Positions 8,769 through 17,419 of a stretch of 64,000 nucleotides of DNA are shown piece by piece. Where the stretch lies: assembly GCA_903843305.1 (NCBI GenBank), contig CAIMPI010000016.1, positions 152,329-216,328 of the forward strand. Reading direction: 5' to 3'. A program made the position numbers and the translations under genes. Position 1 is the first letter of the stretch. Each line of letters starts with the position of its first letter. This stretch comes from an uncultured Chlorobiaceae bacterium. GTDB taxonomy: Bacteria; Bacteroidota; Chlorobiia; Chlorobiales; Chlorobiaceae. Under the pieces are notes generated by a model, which did not search any database, was not told the DNA's origin, and saw nothing but the letters and a program-made list of their open reading frames with translations.

Positions 8769-9916
8769 AAAAAAATACGTTTAACTCTTGAAGAGATCGA
8801 ACAGAGCGTTTCGTAGCTGATGGTGCCTGCAATATCGGCAATATCCTCAGCGGAAAGTCCTTCCCATCCAAAGAGAATAGCTTTGTCTCCTTTTTTGACA
8901 TCGTGCTCTGTGCCGAGGTCAACCATGATCTGATCCATGGTGACGGTGCCGACCTGTGGATAAGATTTCCCGTTGATCATCACCGATGCTCTGCTCGAAA
9001 GGGCTCTTGCGTAGCCATCAGCATACCCGGCGGCTATGGTGGCAATAAAACGTGCTTCCGGTGCAGTCCAGGTTCGGTTATAGCTGACGGTGGCTCCTGC
9101 AGTTACTGGCTTGATAAAAATGACCTTAGATTCGAACTGCATGACCGGCTTTATATCCAGGCGGTGTGGAGTGTCTTTTGCAGGATGATACCCATACAGC
9201 AGGATGCCGGGTCTGACCATATCAAGCCAGGACTCCTTGGTTGAAAGAATAGCTCCACTGTTGGCGGCGTGCTTGCACACTGTTCTTCCGGAAGCATGTT
9301 CATATTCGGCAGTCAGTGTCTTGAATGCAGTTAGCTGTTGAAAGGTGTAGCCTGCGGATGTTGCACTGTCGGCAAAGTGAGTGTAGATGCCTGTCAGCTC
9401 AAGCAAAGGTGAGCGATCGATCTCCCTGAACAGCTCCATAGCCATTGCAGGGAACGTCCCAAGTCGTCCCATACCTGTATCTACTTTTACCTGTATGGCA
9501 AGTGTTTTGTTATGCGCAGCAGCAATTTCCCTTGCGGCATGAAGTGTTACCCCGTCGCACAAGGTCATGTCAATTCCGTGCTTCACGAAAAATTCAATAT
9601 GGGAAGGAAGAGGAGAGGAAAAGGCCAGGATTGTCGCCGGTTTTTTCAGCGAGCCGCCAGTTTTCAGCTCTATAGCTTCATGAATGTTTGCCACACCGAA
9701 ATCCCTGATGCCTGAAGTTTCAAGCGCGGCGGCAACTTTATGGACATTATGCCCATAAGCATTTGCCTTGACGATGCCCATGATACGGGCTTTGCCGCCT
9801 ATCCTTTTACGGATTTGCCGGGCATTCAAGGTCAGGTGCTCCATTGAGATAACAGCCTCGGTCATATTTTCTACAGGAAATTCATCGGTCGAAAAGCCTG
9901 CATTTTTTTTATCCAT
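8765..9916 (-). CDS. alr: Alanine racemase
   Basis: A 383-residue PLP enzyme that makes D-alanine for peptidoglycan. The Schiff-base lysine is K50 in VKANAYGH. The opposite catalytic tyrosine lies in the AGYADGYAR segment, and the active-site motif TVTMDQIMVDLG is intact. The first 20 residues extend beyond the usual family start, but no better internal start is visible. The gene is divergent from the cystathionine-synthase relative at 10143, with 226 bases between them that probably carry both promoters. Confidence 0.95.
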   Translation of the reverse strand: MDKKNAGFSTDEFPVENMTEAVISMEHLTLNARQIRKRIGGKARIMGIVKANAYGHNVHKVAAALETSGIRDFGVANIHEAIELKTGGSLKKPATILAFSSPLPSHIEFFVKHGIDMTLCDGVTLHAAREIAAAHNKTLAIQVKVDTGMGRLGTFPAMAMELFREIDRSPLLELTGIYTHFADSATSAGYTFQQLTAFKTLTAEYEHASGRTVCKHAANSGAILSTKESWLDMVRPGILLYGYHPAKDTPHRLDIKPVMQFESKVIFIKPVTAGATVSYNRTWTAPEARFIATIAAGYADGYARALSSRASVMINGKSYPQVGTVTMDQIMVDLGTEHDVKKGDKAILFGWEGLSAEDIADIAGTISYETLCSISSRVKRIFL

Positions 9917-10142
9917 AACACTTGTGTCGTTTTGCGGTTAACCGGGTTGTTGTAACAAAGAGGTCTCAGCGGTGTGTTTTCCCATGGTCGGAACTTCCCT
10001 CAAAAAAACATATTTTGTCACTGATTTTCAAACATGAAAAGCGCTTATTGCTTCGGTATCGTGAATTAATCAATTAATGTATATTTTCCATAGAATGTGA
10101 CGAGAGCATCCTGTCACTCTAATTCATTTTTCAGTTACTATC

Positions 10143-11516
10143 ATGCCGAACCACGATATATTCGGGCTTGCAGCAGAAACGCCCTTGGTTTTTGTCAAAC
10201 AGATGACTCGCCACATCAGGCCGAAGGTCATGGCCAAACTGGAGTATATAAATCCGGCATGGTCGCACTACTATCGTGTTGCAATGGCTATCGTGAAGGA
10301 TGCCGAAGAGCGGCACCTGATTCATCCGGGAATGACCCTTGTAGACTGGAGCTTTGGTAACAGCGGGATTGCCCTTGCCATGGCCTCCGTCAGTCGCGGT
10401 TACAAACTCATTCTTGCTGCTCCTGATAAAATATCACGAGAAAAACAGGATATGCTCAGAGCTATCGGCGCTGAACTGGTTATTACTCCTTCTGACGCAT
10501 TGCCCGATGAACCACGCAGTTGCATGAACGTGGCAGAAAGTCTGGTAAAGAGCATTCCCAACGCATTTTTTGTTGGTATGTATGAAAACCCTCTTAGCCT
10601 GAAGGTGCACAGTGAGGCTACCGGCAGTGAGATTTTTCAACAGACGGATGGGCAGGTTACCCATGTTTTTGTACCGATGGGTTCCGGAGCCATGGTTTTC
10701 GGGATCGGTCGTTTTCTGAAAGCGAAGAATCCCGCGATCCGAATTATTGGTGTTGAGCCGCAGGGTTCAATTTATGCAGGTCTTTTCAAGGATGGAAAAC
10801 CGGGCACTCCGGCATTTTCCGAGCTTGAGGAGATCGGCTCTCAGCAGGCCTCTGTTTTTTGGGACCCGTCGGTTATCGATGAAGTGATACAGGTAAGCGA
10901 TTATGAAGCATTCAATTGCGGTCGAGAACTTTTGCGGATGGAAGCGGTGTTTGCTGGCGGGGCATCGGGTGCGGTTATGGCCGCAGCGCTTCAGGCTGCG
11001 GCGGGATACAGTGAAAAGGACTGTGTTGTAGTGGTGATGAATGATTTTGGTGGTTACTATCTGAGCAAGATGTATCGTGATGAGTGGATGCGGAAACGGG
11101 GCTTTTACCGCAAGGCAAAATCAACAATCGAGCAAATTACCGCAGAGGATATTCTGCAGTTGAAAGCGCGCAGGGATCTGATATTTGCATGCCCGGAACA
11201 TACGCTGGCCGAGGTGTTTGAGATGATGAAGCAGAACGATGTTTCTCAGCTTCCGATTGTATCGTATAATGCTCCGATCGGCAGTATAAGCGAGAACAAG
11301 ATTCTTTCCATACTTATTGAAAACGATGATGCGATGAATGCAAAGGTAGTGGGATTCATGGAAAAGCCTTTTCCGGTCTGTCCTCTGGATGCAACAATTT
11401 CCGAATTATCAGCAAAACTTCAGCAAAGCGCATCCGGTGTACTGATAAATATGTCGGATGGAAAGCTTCAACTGCTTACAAAATATGATCTTATTGATGC
11501 GCTAACTCATAAATAG
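10143..11516 (+). CDS. Cystathionine beta-synthase-like protein lacking the PLP lysine
   Basis: 457 residues with the architecture of cystathionine beta-synthase: a fold-type II PLP domain (about 1-330) followed by a pair of CBS domains (about 335-457). The CBS-type ending DFGGYYLSKMYRDEWM confirms the family. The active site is changed. Where the family has N-x-x-x-S-x-K-D-R, this protein has NPAWSHYYR, so the Schiff-base lysine position is Y43. The phosphate loop GTGGT is replaced by GSGAM, and the asparagine loop reads FGNSGIA. It is therefore probably not a normal PLP enzyme. It may be a regulatory protein that senses adenylates through its CBS pair, or an enzyme with new chemistry; both are inference. 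Confidence 0.8.
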   Translation: MPNHDIFGLAAETPLVFVKQMTRHIRPKVMAKLEYINPAWSHYYRVAMAIVKDAEERHLIHPGMTLVDWSFGNSGIALAMASVSRGYKLILAAPDKISREKQDMLRAIGAELVITPSDALPDEPRSCMNVAESLVKSIPNAFFVGMYENPLSLKVHSEATGSEIFQQTDGQVTHVFVPMGSGAMVFGIGRFLKAKNPAIRIIGVEPQGSIYAGLFKDGKPGTPAFSELEEIGSQQASVFWDPSVIDEVIQVSDYEAFNCGRELLRMEAVFAGGASGAVMAAALQAAAGYSEKDCVVVVMNDFGGYYLSKMYRDEWMRKRGFYRKAKSTIEQITAEDILQLKARRDLIFACPEHTLAEVFEMMKQNDVSQLPIVSYNAPIGSISENKILSILIENDDAMNAKVVGFMEKPFPVCPLDATISELSAKLQQSASGVLINMSDGKLQLLTKYDLIDALTHK

Positions 11517-11519
11517 ATT

Positions 11520-11547
11520 CTACAACATTATCTGGTTGTTTTTTTTG
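11520..11547 (+). terminator. Weak candidate terminator after the CBS-like gene
   Basis: A five-base-pair ACAAC/GTTGT stem is followed immediately by a run of T residues, four bases after the stop codon. The stem is short, so efficiency is doubtful. Confidence 0.35.
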
Positions 11548-11682
11548 ATGGATTTCCTTAACTAAGCACTTAAGAACATTCCTTTTTTTTCATGCGCCAT
11601 GCATTATATTGCGCCATGAAGCTGGAAAAAAACAGCGAAGATCCTGACGACTTTGAGCAGAGTTAACAACCAGCATTATAAT

Positions 11683-12243
11683 ATGAAGGTAGAATCCAAA
11701 AAAAGGCAGTTCATTTTGGAGGGTAAGATCAAGGCTTCATTCTGTGAAGGATGCGGCCAGATTACTGAAAAGGTGTTTGTAGGCGAATGGATGCCGAGCG
11801 ATAAGCCGAAGTTTGACGATTTTCTGACGTCAGCTCCGGTTAAAAAGTATAAAGAGGGCAAGAATGGTTCGGCCAATGTTCAACCAGCGGCTGAAAATCA
11901 GTACTGGGTTCGTTGTTCCCAGTGTCATCAGGTACACCTTCTTAAGGAATGGCAGATACAGATTGACAGGGAAGTGAGTCCGGATGAGCTGAACCCCGAA
12001 GAGTGTCAGGTCTATTCTCCTCATGGTATTTATGCTAAAGGTGATGCACTGTATCACCAGGCTCTTGGCGAAGTCGGAGTGGTCAGAGAAAAGCAGGCGA
12101 CCGGGAGTGGAGCTTTTGTCATTATTGTAGAATTCTGTAAAAGTGGCAGAAAACAACTTCTCGAAAACGTCCAGTTGAACTCTGTAAATGGAAAAAACTC
12201 AGAAAGCGTTACTGATATTATTAAACTTAAACTAAGACGTTAA
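11683..12243 (+). CDS. Hypothetical protein with two CxxC pairs
   Basis: 186 residues from the ATG at 11683; an in-frame TTG at 11653 is possible. Two CxxC pairs (CEGCGQ near residue 18 and CSQCHQ near residue 83) probably bind one zinc ion. The C-terminal half contains a KGDALYHQALGEVGVV segment of the kind found in small beta-barrel domains. No family was recognised. It ends 40 bases before rpsU on the same strand, so a link to translation or RNA is possible but unproven. Confidence 0.65.
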   Translation: MKVESKKRQFILEGKIKASFCEGCGQITEKVFVGEWMPSDKPKFDDFLTSAPVKKYKEGKNGSANVQPAAENQYWVRCSQCHQVHLLKEWQIQIDREVSPDELNPEECQVYSPHGIYAKGDALYHQALGEVGVVREKQATGSGAFVIIVEFCKSGRKQLLENVQLNSVNGKNSESVTDIIKLKLRR

Positions 12244-12283
12244 GTCTGAAGATTGTTGATCTTTTAAAAGGGGGTGAATTACA

Positions 12284-12481
12284 TTGGTCAGTGTGCAGAT
12301 AAATGATAATGAGTCAATCGACAAAATGCTGAAGCGCTTCAAGAAAAAATATGAGCGAGCAGGTATTTTAAAGGAGTTTCGTGCAAACGCATACTTTGTT
12401 AAACCTTCAGTGGATGGCCGTTTAAAGCGCTCGAGAAGCAAACGGAGGGCCCAGAGGGCAAACGAAGAACGCAATTCATGA
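12284..12481 (+). CDS. rpsU: 30S ribosomal protein S21, TTG start
   Basis: 65 residues with the S21 signature: [19 protein letters not shown] at the start, a central [19 protein letters not shown], and a very basic tail rich in Arg and Lys. S21 sits on the 30S platform near the 16S rRNA 3' end. The start codon is TTG at 12284. It is supported by a strong Shine-Dalgarno block (AAAGGGGGTGA) at the right distance and by the family's usual N-terminus; no ATG is available there. A terminator follows directly. Confidence 0.93.
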   Translation: MVSVQINDNESIDKMLKRFKKKYERAGILKEFRANAYFVKPSVDGRLKRSRSKRRAQRANEERNS

Positions 12482-12508
12482 TCGAATTGATCCAAAAAGT
12501 TATACAAG

Positions 12509-12539
12509 GCAGCTCCTTCAGGGGAGTTGCTTTTTTTTT
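12509..12539 (+). terminator. Rho-independent terminator after rpsU
   Basis: An eight-base-pair stem (GCAGCTCC with GGAGTTGC, one G-U pair) closes a six-base loop and is followed by nine T residues. Confidence 0.9.
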
Positions 12540-12561
12540 GTCAACACCAATCAACTGACTC

Positions 12562-13863
12562 ATGAGAGTTTTCAAGGGTGAAGTTACAGCCTTACCGCCA
12601 GACAAGTCCATCTCCCATCGTGCGGCCCTTATTGGCGCCTTGTCGGAAGGCACAACGGAGATAACAAACTTTTCCGGAGGATTTGACAATCAGTCAACCC
12701 TCGGCGTGCTGAAAGATGCCGGTATAGCGCTTCGGCAGGAAGAAGTTGATGGCGCCTATGGTCGTCGCATCCGTCGGGTAGTTATAGAGTCGCAAGGATT
12801 ATGGAGCTTTCACTCCCCATCAGCTCCGTTTATGTGCAATAATTCCGGCAGCACCATGCGCATGTTTGCGGGCATTCTTGCTGCCCAGCCTTTTGCCAGC
12901 GAGTTGATCGGCGACAGTTCACTGATGAAGCGCCCCATGAAAAGAGTTGCCGATCCGTTGCTTCTGATGGGCGCCAACATTGAACTTTCATCATCAGGAA
13001 CCGCGCCAATCCTTATCAAAGGGACAAAGGAACTCAAGCCAATTGAATACCGTCTGCCAGTTCCTTCAGCGCAGGTGAAGTCACTGGTGGCGTTTGCCGC
13101 CCTTCATGCTGACGGTGAAACCAGAATAATCGAACCAGTACTCTCGCGTGACCATACCGAAGTGATGCTTGGGCTTGAGAGCATCGAATGCAACGGCGAA
13201 AGGGTCATTGTGGTGCCCGGCAGAAAAGCTGTTGCAGCAAAACCCTTCTTTATTCCAGCCGACCCCTCTGCCGCATGTTTTATTGTTGCGCTTGGTCTGC
13301 TTGCCCATGGTTCAGAAATCATCATAAGAGATGTCTGCCTCAACCCCACCAGAGCGGCATTTCTCGGTATCCTTTCAGATGCCGGTGCAGGGTTATCGAT
13401 AGAAAACCAGCGGGTGATTGGCGGCGAAACCATCGGTGATATTCTTGTTCAGAACAAAGTTGGGCTTGAGCCTCTTGCTATCAGCGATCCGCAGCTCGTT
13501 GCCTTTATCATTGACGAAATACCGATGCTGGCCGTGCTTTCAGCTTTTGCATCAGGCCGATTTGAACTACATAATGCCGCAGAACTGAGAACAAAAGAGA
13601 GTGACAGGATTGACGCACTCGTCGTTAACCTTCAGCGGCTTGGTTTTGAATGCGAGCAATATCCGGATGGTTTTGTGGTCAAGGGGCGTAACATGACCCC
13701 TTCAAGCACGGTCGTGGTGGACAGCTTTGACGATCACAGGATTGCCATGAGCTTTGCTATTGCCAGCAAAGCAACAGGATGTGCCCTTGACATTACTGAT
13801 ATCGATGTGGTTGGTGTCTCGTTCCCTAACTTTTTTGAACTGCTTGAAAGTCTGGAAGTGTGA
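12562..13863 (+). CDS. aroA: 3-phosphoshikimate 1-carboxyvinyltransferase (EPSP synthase)
   Basis: A 433-residue enzyme joining shikimate-3-phosphate and phosphoenolpyruvate on the path to chorismate, which also feeds the menaquinone genes found later in the window. Substrate-binding motifs are visible: [10 protein letters not shown] at the N-terminus, [16 protein letters not shown]-type segment [23 protein letters not shown], and the closing [11 protein letters not shown]. Length and order are normal for the family. The 3' end overlaps the convergent alpha/beta-hydrolase gene by 38 bases. Confidence 0.96.
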   Translation: MRVFKGEVTALPPDKSISHRAALIGALSEGTTEITNFSGGFDNQSTLGVLKDAGIALRQEEVDGAYGRRIRRVVIESQGLWSFHSPSAPFMCNNSGSTMRMFAGILAAQPFASELIGDSSLMKRPMKRVADPLLLMGANIELSSSGTAPILIKGTKELKPIEYRLPVPSAQVKSLVAFAALHADGETRIIEPVLSRDHTEVMLGLESIECNGERVIVVPGRKAVAAKPFFIPADPSAACFIVALGLLAHGSEIIIRDVCLNPTRAAFLGILSDAGAGLSIENQRVIGGETIGDILVQNKVGLEPLAISDPQLVAFIIDEIPMLAVLSAFASGRFELHNAAELRTKESDRIDALVVNLQRLGFECEQYPDGFVVKGRNMTPSSTVVVDSFDDHRIAMSFAIASKATGCALDITDIDVVGVSFPNFFELLESLEV

Positions 13864-14638
13864 TGAGATGGTCAAGCAGTGCGCGATTGAATGCTTCTGG
13901 CTGCTCCATGTTCGAGATATGCCCGGCTTCCGCCAGCAACCGGAGTTGTGAACCCGGTATGAGAGCATGAATGCTTTCAGCCGTCTCTTTCGTGGTGAGC
14001 CTGTCGGCCTCTCCGTTAACTATCAGTACCGGGCAATCGATGGCGGCGAGGAGTGAGGTTGCATCAGAACGTGTCATGATTGCCCGCATTGCTGCGTTGA
14101 TGACTGCTGGAGACTGCTTTAAGATCATGGCTTGAGCCTGTGCTGCCAAGTCTGGCCTCATGGTATAGGTCTCGTCGGTAAAGTAATTCGGTATCATGCG
14201 TCCCGCCGCCTCTCCGGCACCCTTTCTTTCCACAGCGCTGATGAAATCTTCTCTTGCCGATCGGGCTGCTGGAGCATCAGCTTCAGCTCGAGTGTCACAC
14301 AGCACCAGCGATGCCGTTTTGCCGGGATAGAGTCGGTAAAATTCAAAAGCCTGATATCCACCCATCGAAAGGCCTGCAACTGTTGCTTTCTCAACCTTCA
14401 ATGAATCCAGAAGCGACGCAAGCTCATGGGCATAATCGGTAAACGTCCATGCTTCCTTTTCGGCAGAACCATCAATACCGAAAGAGTTAGGGGCTATGAC
14501 GGTATATCCAGCCTTACCGAGCACATCAATCTGCGGCTGCCACATGGCGGCAGAGAGCGGAAAGGCGTGCAAAAACAGGATGGCATGTTTTTTTAGACCA
14601 CTTTTTTCTGTGTTTGCCTGCAGGTATGTCAGCATCAA
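13826..14638 (-). CDS. Alpha/beta hydrolase
   Basis: 270 residues with a complete hydrolase triad: the nucleophile elbow GLSMGG, the acid in NGEADRLT, and the histidine in [11 protein letters not shown]. The oxyanion region is [13 protein letters not shown]. It resembles carboxylesterase or lactonase-type members of the superfamily, and the substrate cannot be told. It starts one base before the stop of the upstream YtxH-like gene on the same strand, so the two form a transcription unit, and it converges on aroA with a 38-base overlap. Confidence 0.85.
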   Translation of the reverse strand: MMLTYLQANTEKSGLKKHAILFLHAFPLSAAMWQPQIDVLGKAGYTVIAPNSFGIDGSAEKEAWTFTDYAHELASLLDSLKVEKATVAGLSMGGYQAFEFYRLYPGKTASLVLCDTRAEADAPAARSAREDFISAVERKGAGEAAGRMIPNYFTDETYTMRPDLAAQAQAMILKQSPAVINAAMRAIMTRSDATSLLAAIDCPVLIVNGEADRLTTKETAESIHALIPGSQLRLLAEAGHISNMEQPEAFNRALLDHLITLPDFQAVQKS

Positions 14639-14965
14639 TCAGTTTTCCTTGGTTTTCGGATACCCTTTGATATCCCGGATAATACTATTTGCCTCGGTCA
14701 AAATTTTTTTTGCCTCGTCACGAGCTGTGTTGATGATCTCCTGCGAGCGGGTTTTCGCTTCGTTGCTGTAGGCTCCGTCATGTTCAGTGCTCTCGTAAAA
14801 GTCATTGGCCTTGTCGAGCATACTTTTTACTTTGCCGGAAATAATCTGCTGGGTCTCTCTTCCCTTGTAAGGAGCAAAAAGCAATCCCATAATAGTGCCG
14901 ACTGCGGCTCCCAGTGCGGCTCCGAAAAAAAGCCCTTTATAAAACTTGTCCTGTTGTTGTTCCAT
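14639..14965 (-). CDS. YtxH-like membrane-associated protein
   Basis: 108 residues. A glycine/alanine-rich hydrophobic segment (FFGAALGAAVGTIMGLLFAP, about 12-31) leads into a long charged helix, the pattern of YtxH/gas-vesicle-like stress proteins. The FAPYKGRETQ turn after the membrane segment is the family mark. These proteins often rise under general stress; a precise activity is unknown. It abuts the hydrolase gene downstream. Confidence 0.8.
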   Translation of the reverse strand: MEQQQDKFYKGLFFGAALGAAVGTIMGLLFAPYKGRETQQIISGKVKSMLDKANDFYESTEHDGAYSNEAKTRSQEIINTARDEAKKILTEANSIIRDIKGYPKTKEN

Positions 14966-15329
14966 AGTGCAATGATGTTTTTTGTTTTTTTACAATATAA
15001 AGATAAAGTGCGGAATGCTCTTTTCCTTTCCTGATTTTTTTGACAAAAGCGCAATCGGAATTCAGGGTTTATTTTGCTCCGGAAAAGCGAAATAAGGGGT
15101 AGGAAGCGTCATATCTTGAATTCAAGCTCCGTAGGAGCGGCATGTTGGTAGCAATGAATCCCAGTGGCAGAAGCTTGCAGGTCGGGTTAGCCATGCCCGG
15201 CAGGCCGATACCCGTAACCTTTTGCTGTCGTTGGAGTTGGATGTTATTGTACAAAACAGGCAATGATTTTTGTCTGAATGGCGTTACATTGCTCAAGATA
15301 GTCTCACTTTATTACTTTTCTCGAATACT
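14966..15329. other. Non-coding stretch with one hairpin repeat
   Basis: No convincing gene lies here. The only structure seen is the hairpin repeat at 15118-15153, listed separately, which has a second copy at 39554-39590. The right part leads into the broken antitoxin gene. Confidence 0.5.
15118..15153 (+). repeat. Hairpin repeat family A, copy 1
   Basis: GAATTCAAG is followed by a perfect hairpin (GCTCC-GTA-GGAGC) and the tail GGCATGTTGGTAGCA. A second copy at 39554 keeps the flanks while both hairpin arms change together, so the structure appears to be conserved. It lies between the YtxH-like gene and a broken antitoxin gene. Confidence 0.8.
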
Positions 15330-15621
15330 ATGAATACCATTCAGGTTAGAAACGTTGCTCCACTAACTGATTTCGGAAATAATTATCCAGCGGTATATGG
15401 ATGAGTTGAGCGTCAACAAACAGCCGCTGCTTTTAACGCAGCAAGGAAAAAGTTCGGCGGTGCTGCTTGATGCGGAAGTCTATCAACAGATGCTCGATAA
15501 CATAGCGTTTATGCAATCGGTTACTGAAGGGCTTGAAGATTATGGTAACAACCGGACCGTACCAGCAAAACAGGTTTTTGCTTCGCTTGAAAAGATTATT
15601 GCTGACGCTGAAAAGAGATGA
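15330..15621 (+). pseudogene. Phd/YefM-type antitoxin, frameshifted near its N-terminus
   Basis: The expected N-terminus (MNTIQVRNVAPLTDF...NYPAV) starts at ATG 15330 but runs into a stop at 15402. The rest (MDELSVNKQPLLLTQQGK onward, to 15621) continues in the +1 frame from 15397. One extra base around 15393-15396 explains the break. The second part alone, 74 residues from the ATG at 15397, could still be translated, but it lacks the first strand and helix of the DNA-binding fold. The start of a further small ORF overlaps its stop. No toxin gene is recognised next to it. Confidence 0.7.
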
Positions 15622-15788
15622 TTATCGAATTATTAGAACGTGCCGTCAGAGCACTCTTTGATTTTGTGGATAAACAGCTCCCAAGCTCCTCTTTTGATGT
15701 CAAAGGGGTGAAAACAAGAGTGACAACGCAAGACATTATGGAGGCTGTAGAGGTTTCACGATCAGGAGAAGGTATTCTGAAGCGATGA
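15618..15788 (+). CDS. Small ORF coupled to the broken antitoxin, 56 residues
   Basis: The ATG overlaps the antitoxin stop (ATGA), the usual place for a toxin partner. The product (MIIELLERAVRALFDFVDKQ, ending SRSGEGILKR) is not a toxin family I recognise. It may be a truncated or unrelated protein. Coupling to the upstream gene is the main reason to list it. Confidence 0.35.
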   Translation: MIIELLERAVRALFDFVDKQLPSSSFDVKGVKTRVTTQDIMEAVEVSRSGEGILKR

Positions 15789-15976
15789 ATCATTTTTTGG
15801 GCAGATGGTTGGTAAAGGCGGAAATAATGCACCTTGCGTGCCAAGCCTGAAACCGCGCAGGAATGCCTTGCAGGGTTGTCCGTCCCAGTCCCTCTTCCTG
15901 AGATTCTGATCCTCTGTTTTCTGGTACTCTGAAAAGGAATTTTTTTTTTGCAACAATCATACTCGGAGCCTCTCAA

Positions 15977-16501
15977 ATGAAAAAACTCATGTTCCTCTGT
16001 TTTCTCCTGCTTGCAGGATGTACCGGTATCCCTCAGGGAATCACGGTTGTTGATGATTTTTCTCTTGATCGTTATCTCGGAACCTGGCATGAAATAGTTC
16101 GTCTTGACAACAGGTTTGAAAAGGAGCTTGATCCGGTGTCGGCCACCTACTCGCTTGCCACGGATGGCAGTGTCAAGGTGGTGAATAAAGGGTACGACCT
16201 CAACAAAAAGGAGTGGAAAACAATTCAGGGGCGTGGTGTTTTTCTTGATGATAAAAAGAGCACTCAGGGGGCGCTGAAGGTCTCCTTCTTCGGCCCTTTT
16301 TATGCGAGCTACAATGTTATTGATCTCGACAAGGCCGGGTATCGCTGGGCGATGGTGTGCGGTCGCGACAAATCATATTTCTGGATTTTGTCGAAAGATT
16401 CTGTCATGGAGCAGGGGCAACTCAAGGCGCTTGTAGCCAAAGCGGGAACACTCGGTTTCGATACAGCCAAACTGCGCTATCTGGGCAAGCAACAACCGTA
16501 A
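15977..16501 (+). CDS. Outer-membrane lipoprotein lipocalin (Blc-like)
   Basis: A 174-residue lipoprotein. The signal peptide ends in the lipobox LLAGC with C15 as lipid-bearing residue. The lipocalin signature YLGTWHEIVRLDNRFE starts the barrel, and the later strand WILSKD is also typical. Bacterial lipocalins carry fatty acids or lysophospholipids in the periplasm and are induced by envelope stress. The following SDR gene is 120 bases away on the same strand. Confidence 0.93.
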   Translation: MKKLMFLCFLLLAGCTGIPQGITVVDDFSLDRYLGTWHEIVRLDNRFEKELDPVSATYSLATDGSVKVVNKGYDLNKKEWKTIQGRGVFLDDKKSTQGALKVSFFGPFYASYNVIDLDKAGYRWAMVCGRDKSYFWILSKDSVMEQGQLKALVAKAGTLGFDTAKLRYLGKQQP

Positions 16502-16621
16502 GGCTTGTTTTATTGCTGGATGTGTTGATGCTTTTTGTTTATTTTTTGCGGAAAAAGGTCAGTCCAGCAAACAGCTTGGTATTGATTGCGAGACGCTTCT
16601 CTCAAAGAGGTCAAGAGAAAA

Positions 16622-17407
16622 ATGGTAAAAACAGTTGTCATAACCGGCAGTACCCGTGGCATAGGCTTTGGACTCGCATGTTGCTTTCTTGACAGAGGCC
16701 ACAACGTTGTGCTTAACGGAAGCTCTCCTGACAGTACCCGTAAAGCCATGGAGCAGCTTCATAGTTATCGTGAACATCTCACCGCAGTTTCTGTTGATAT
16801 CAGCAGCAGGGAAGGAATTATCCATCTCTATGATGAGGCGGTCAGCCATTTTGGGCGTGTTGATATCTGGATCAATAATGCGGGCATTGGTCATGAGATG
16901 CGCAACGCATGGGAGGTTGACTCTTACGAACTCAGTCAGGTACTGAGGGTCAATATTGACGGGGTGGTGTCGGGCACGATTATTCCCTTCCTGCGAATGA
17001 AAGAGCAGGGAGGAGGGAAGATTTTCAACATGGAGGGGCTTGGCAGTGATGGCTTTATGCTCAACGGTATGACCATTTACGGCACGACCAAAAGTGCAGT
17101 TACCTATTTTACCCGCTCTTTTGCCCATGAAGCTCGCGGCACTTCCGTACAGATAGGAACGCTCAGTCCGGGAATGGTTGCGACCGACATGCTTCGCCGT
17201 ACGGTCAGTGACGGTTCACCGGAAAGCCTGAAAAAAAAGAGGTTTTTCAATATCATGGCTGATGATGTTGCGACTGTTGCCGCTTTTCTTACCGAAAAGA
17301 TTCTTGCCGCGACGGCTCAATCCCCAAAAATACGATGGCTTACCAAACCAAGAATGGCAGGCAAGATCCTTATGGCGCCGTTCAGGAGACGGAACTTCTT
17401 TCCATGA
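16622..17407 (+). CDS. Short-chain dehydrogenase resembling chlorophyll(ide) b reductase (NYC1/NOL-like)
   Basis: 261 residues from the ATG at 16622; an upstream in-frame TTG at 16586 is less likely. Rossmann motif GSTRGIG, NNAGIG, and the catalytic YGTTK are present. The block around KIFNMEGLGSDG, the segment LSPGMVATDML and the FFNIMAD tail closely resemble plant NYC1/NOL, which reduce the C7-formyl group of chlorophyll b. The neighbour, 12 bases away tail to tail, is a BciB/HCAR-like protein, the other half of that pigment chemistry in plants. A role in bacteriochlorophyll side-chain reduction is therefore likely but inferred from remembered family features. Confidence 0.75.
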   Translation: MVKTVVITGSTRGIGFGLACCFLDRGHNVVLNGSSPDSTRKAMEQLHSYREHLTAVSVDISSREGIIHLYDEAVSHFGRVDIWINNAGIGHEMRNAWEVDSYELSQVLRVNIDGVVSGTIIPFLRMKEQGGGKIFNMEGLGSDGFMLNGMTIYGTTKSAVTYFTRSFAHEARGTSVQIGTLSPGMVATDMLRRTVSDGSPESLKKKRFFNIMADDVATVAAFLTEKILAATAQSPKIRWLTKPRMAGKILMAPFRRRNFFP

Positions 17408-17419
17408 AGTTCTCTTCTT

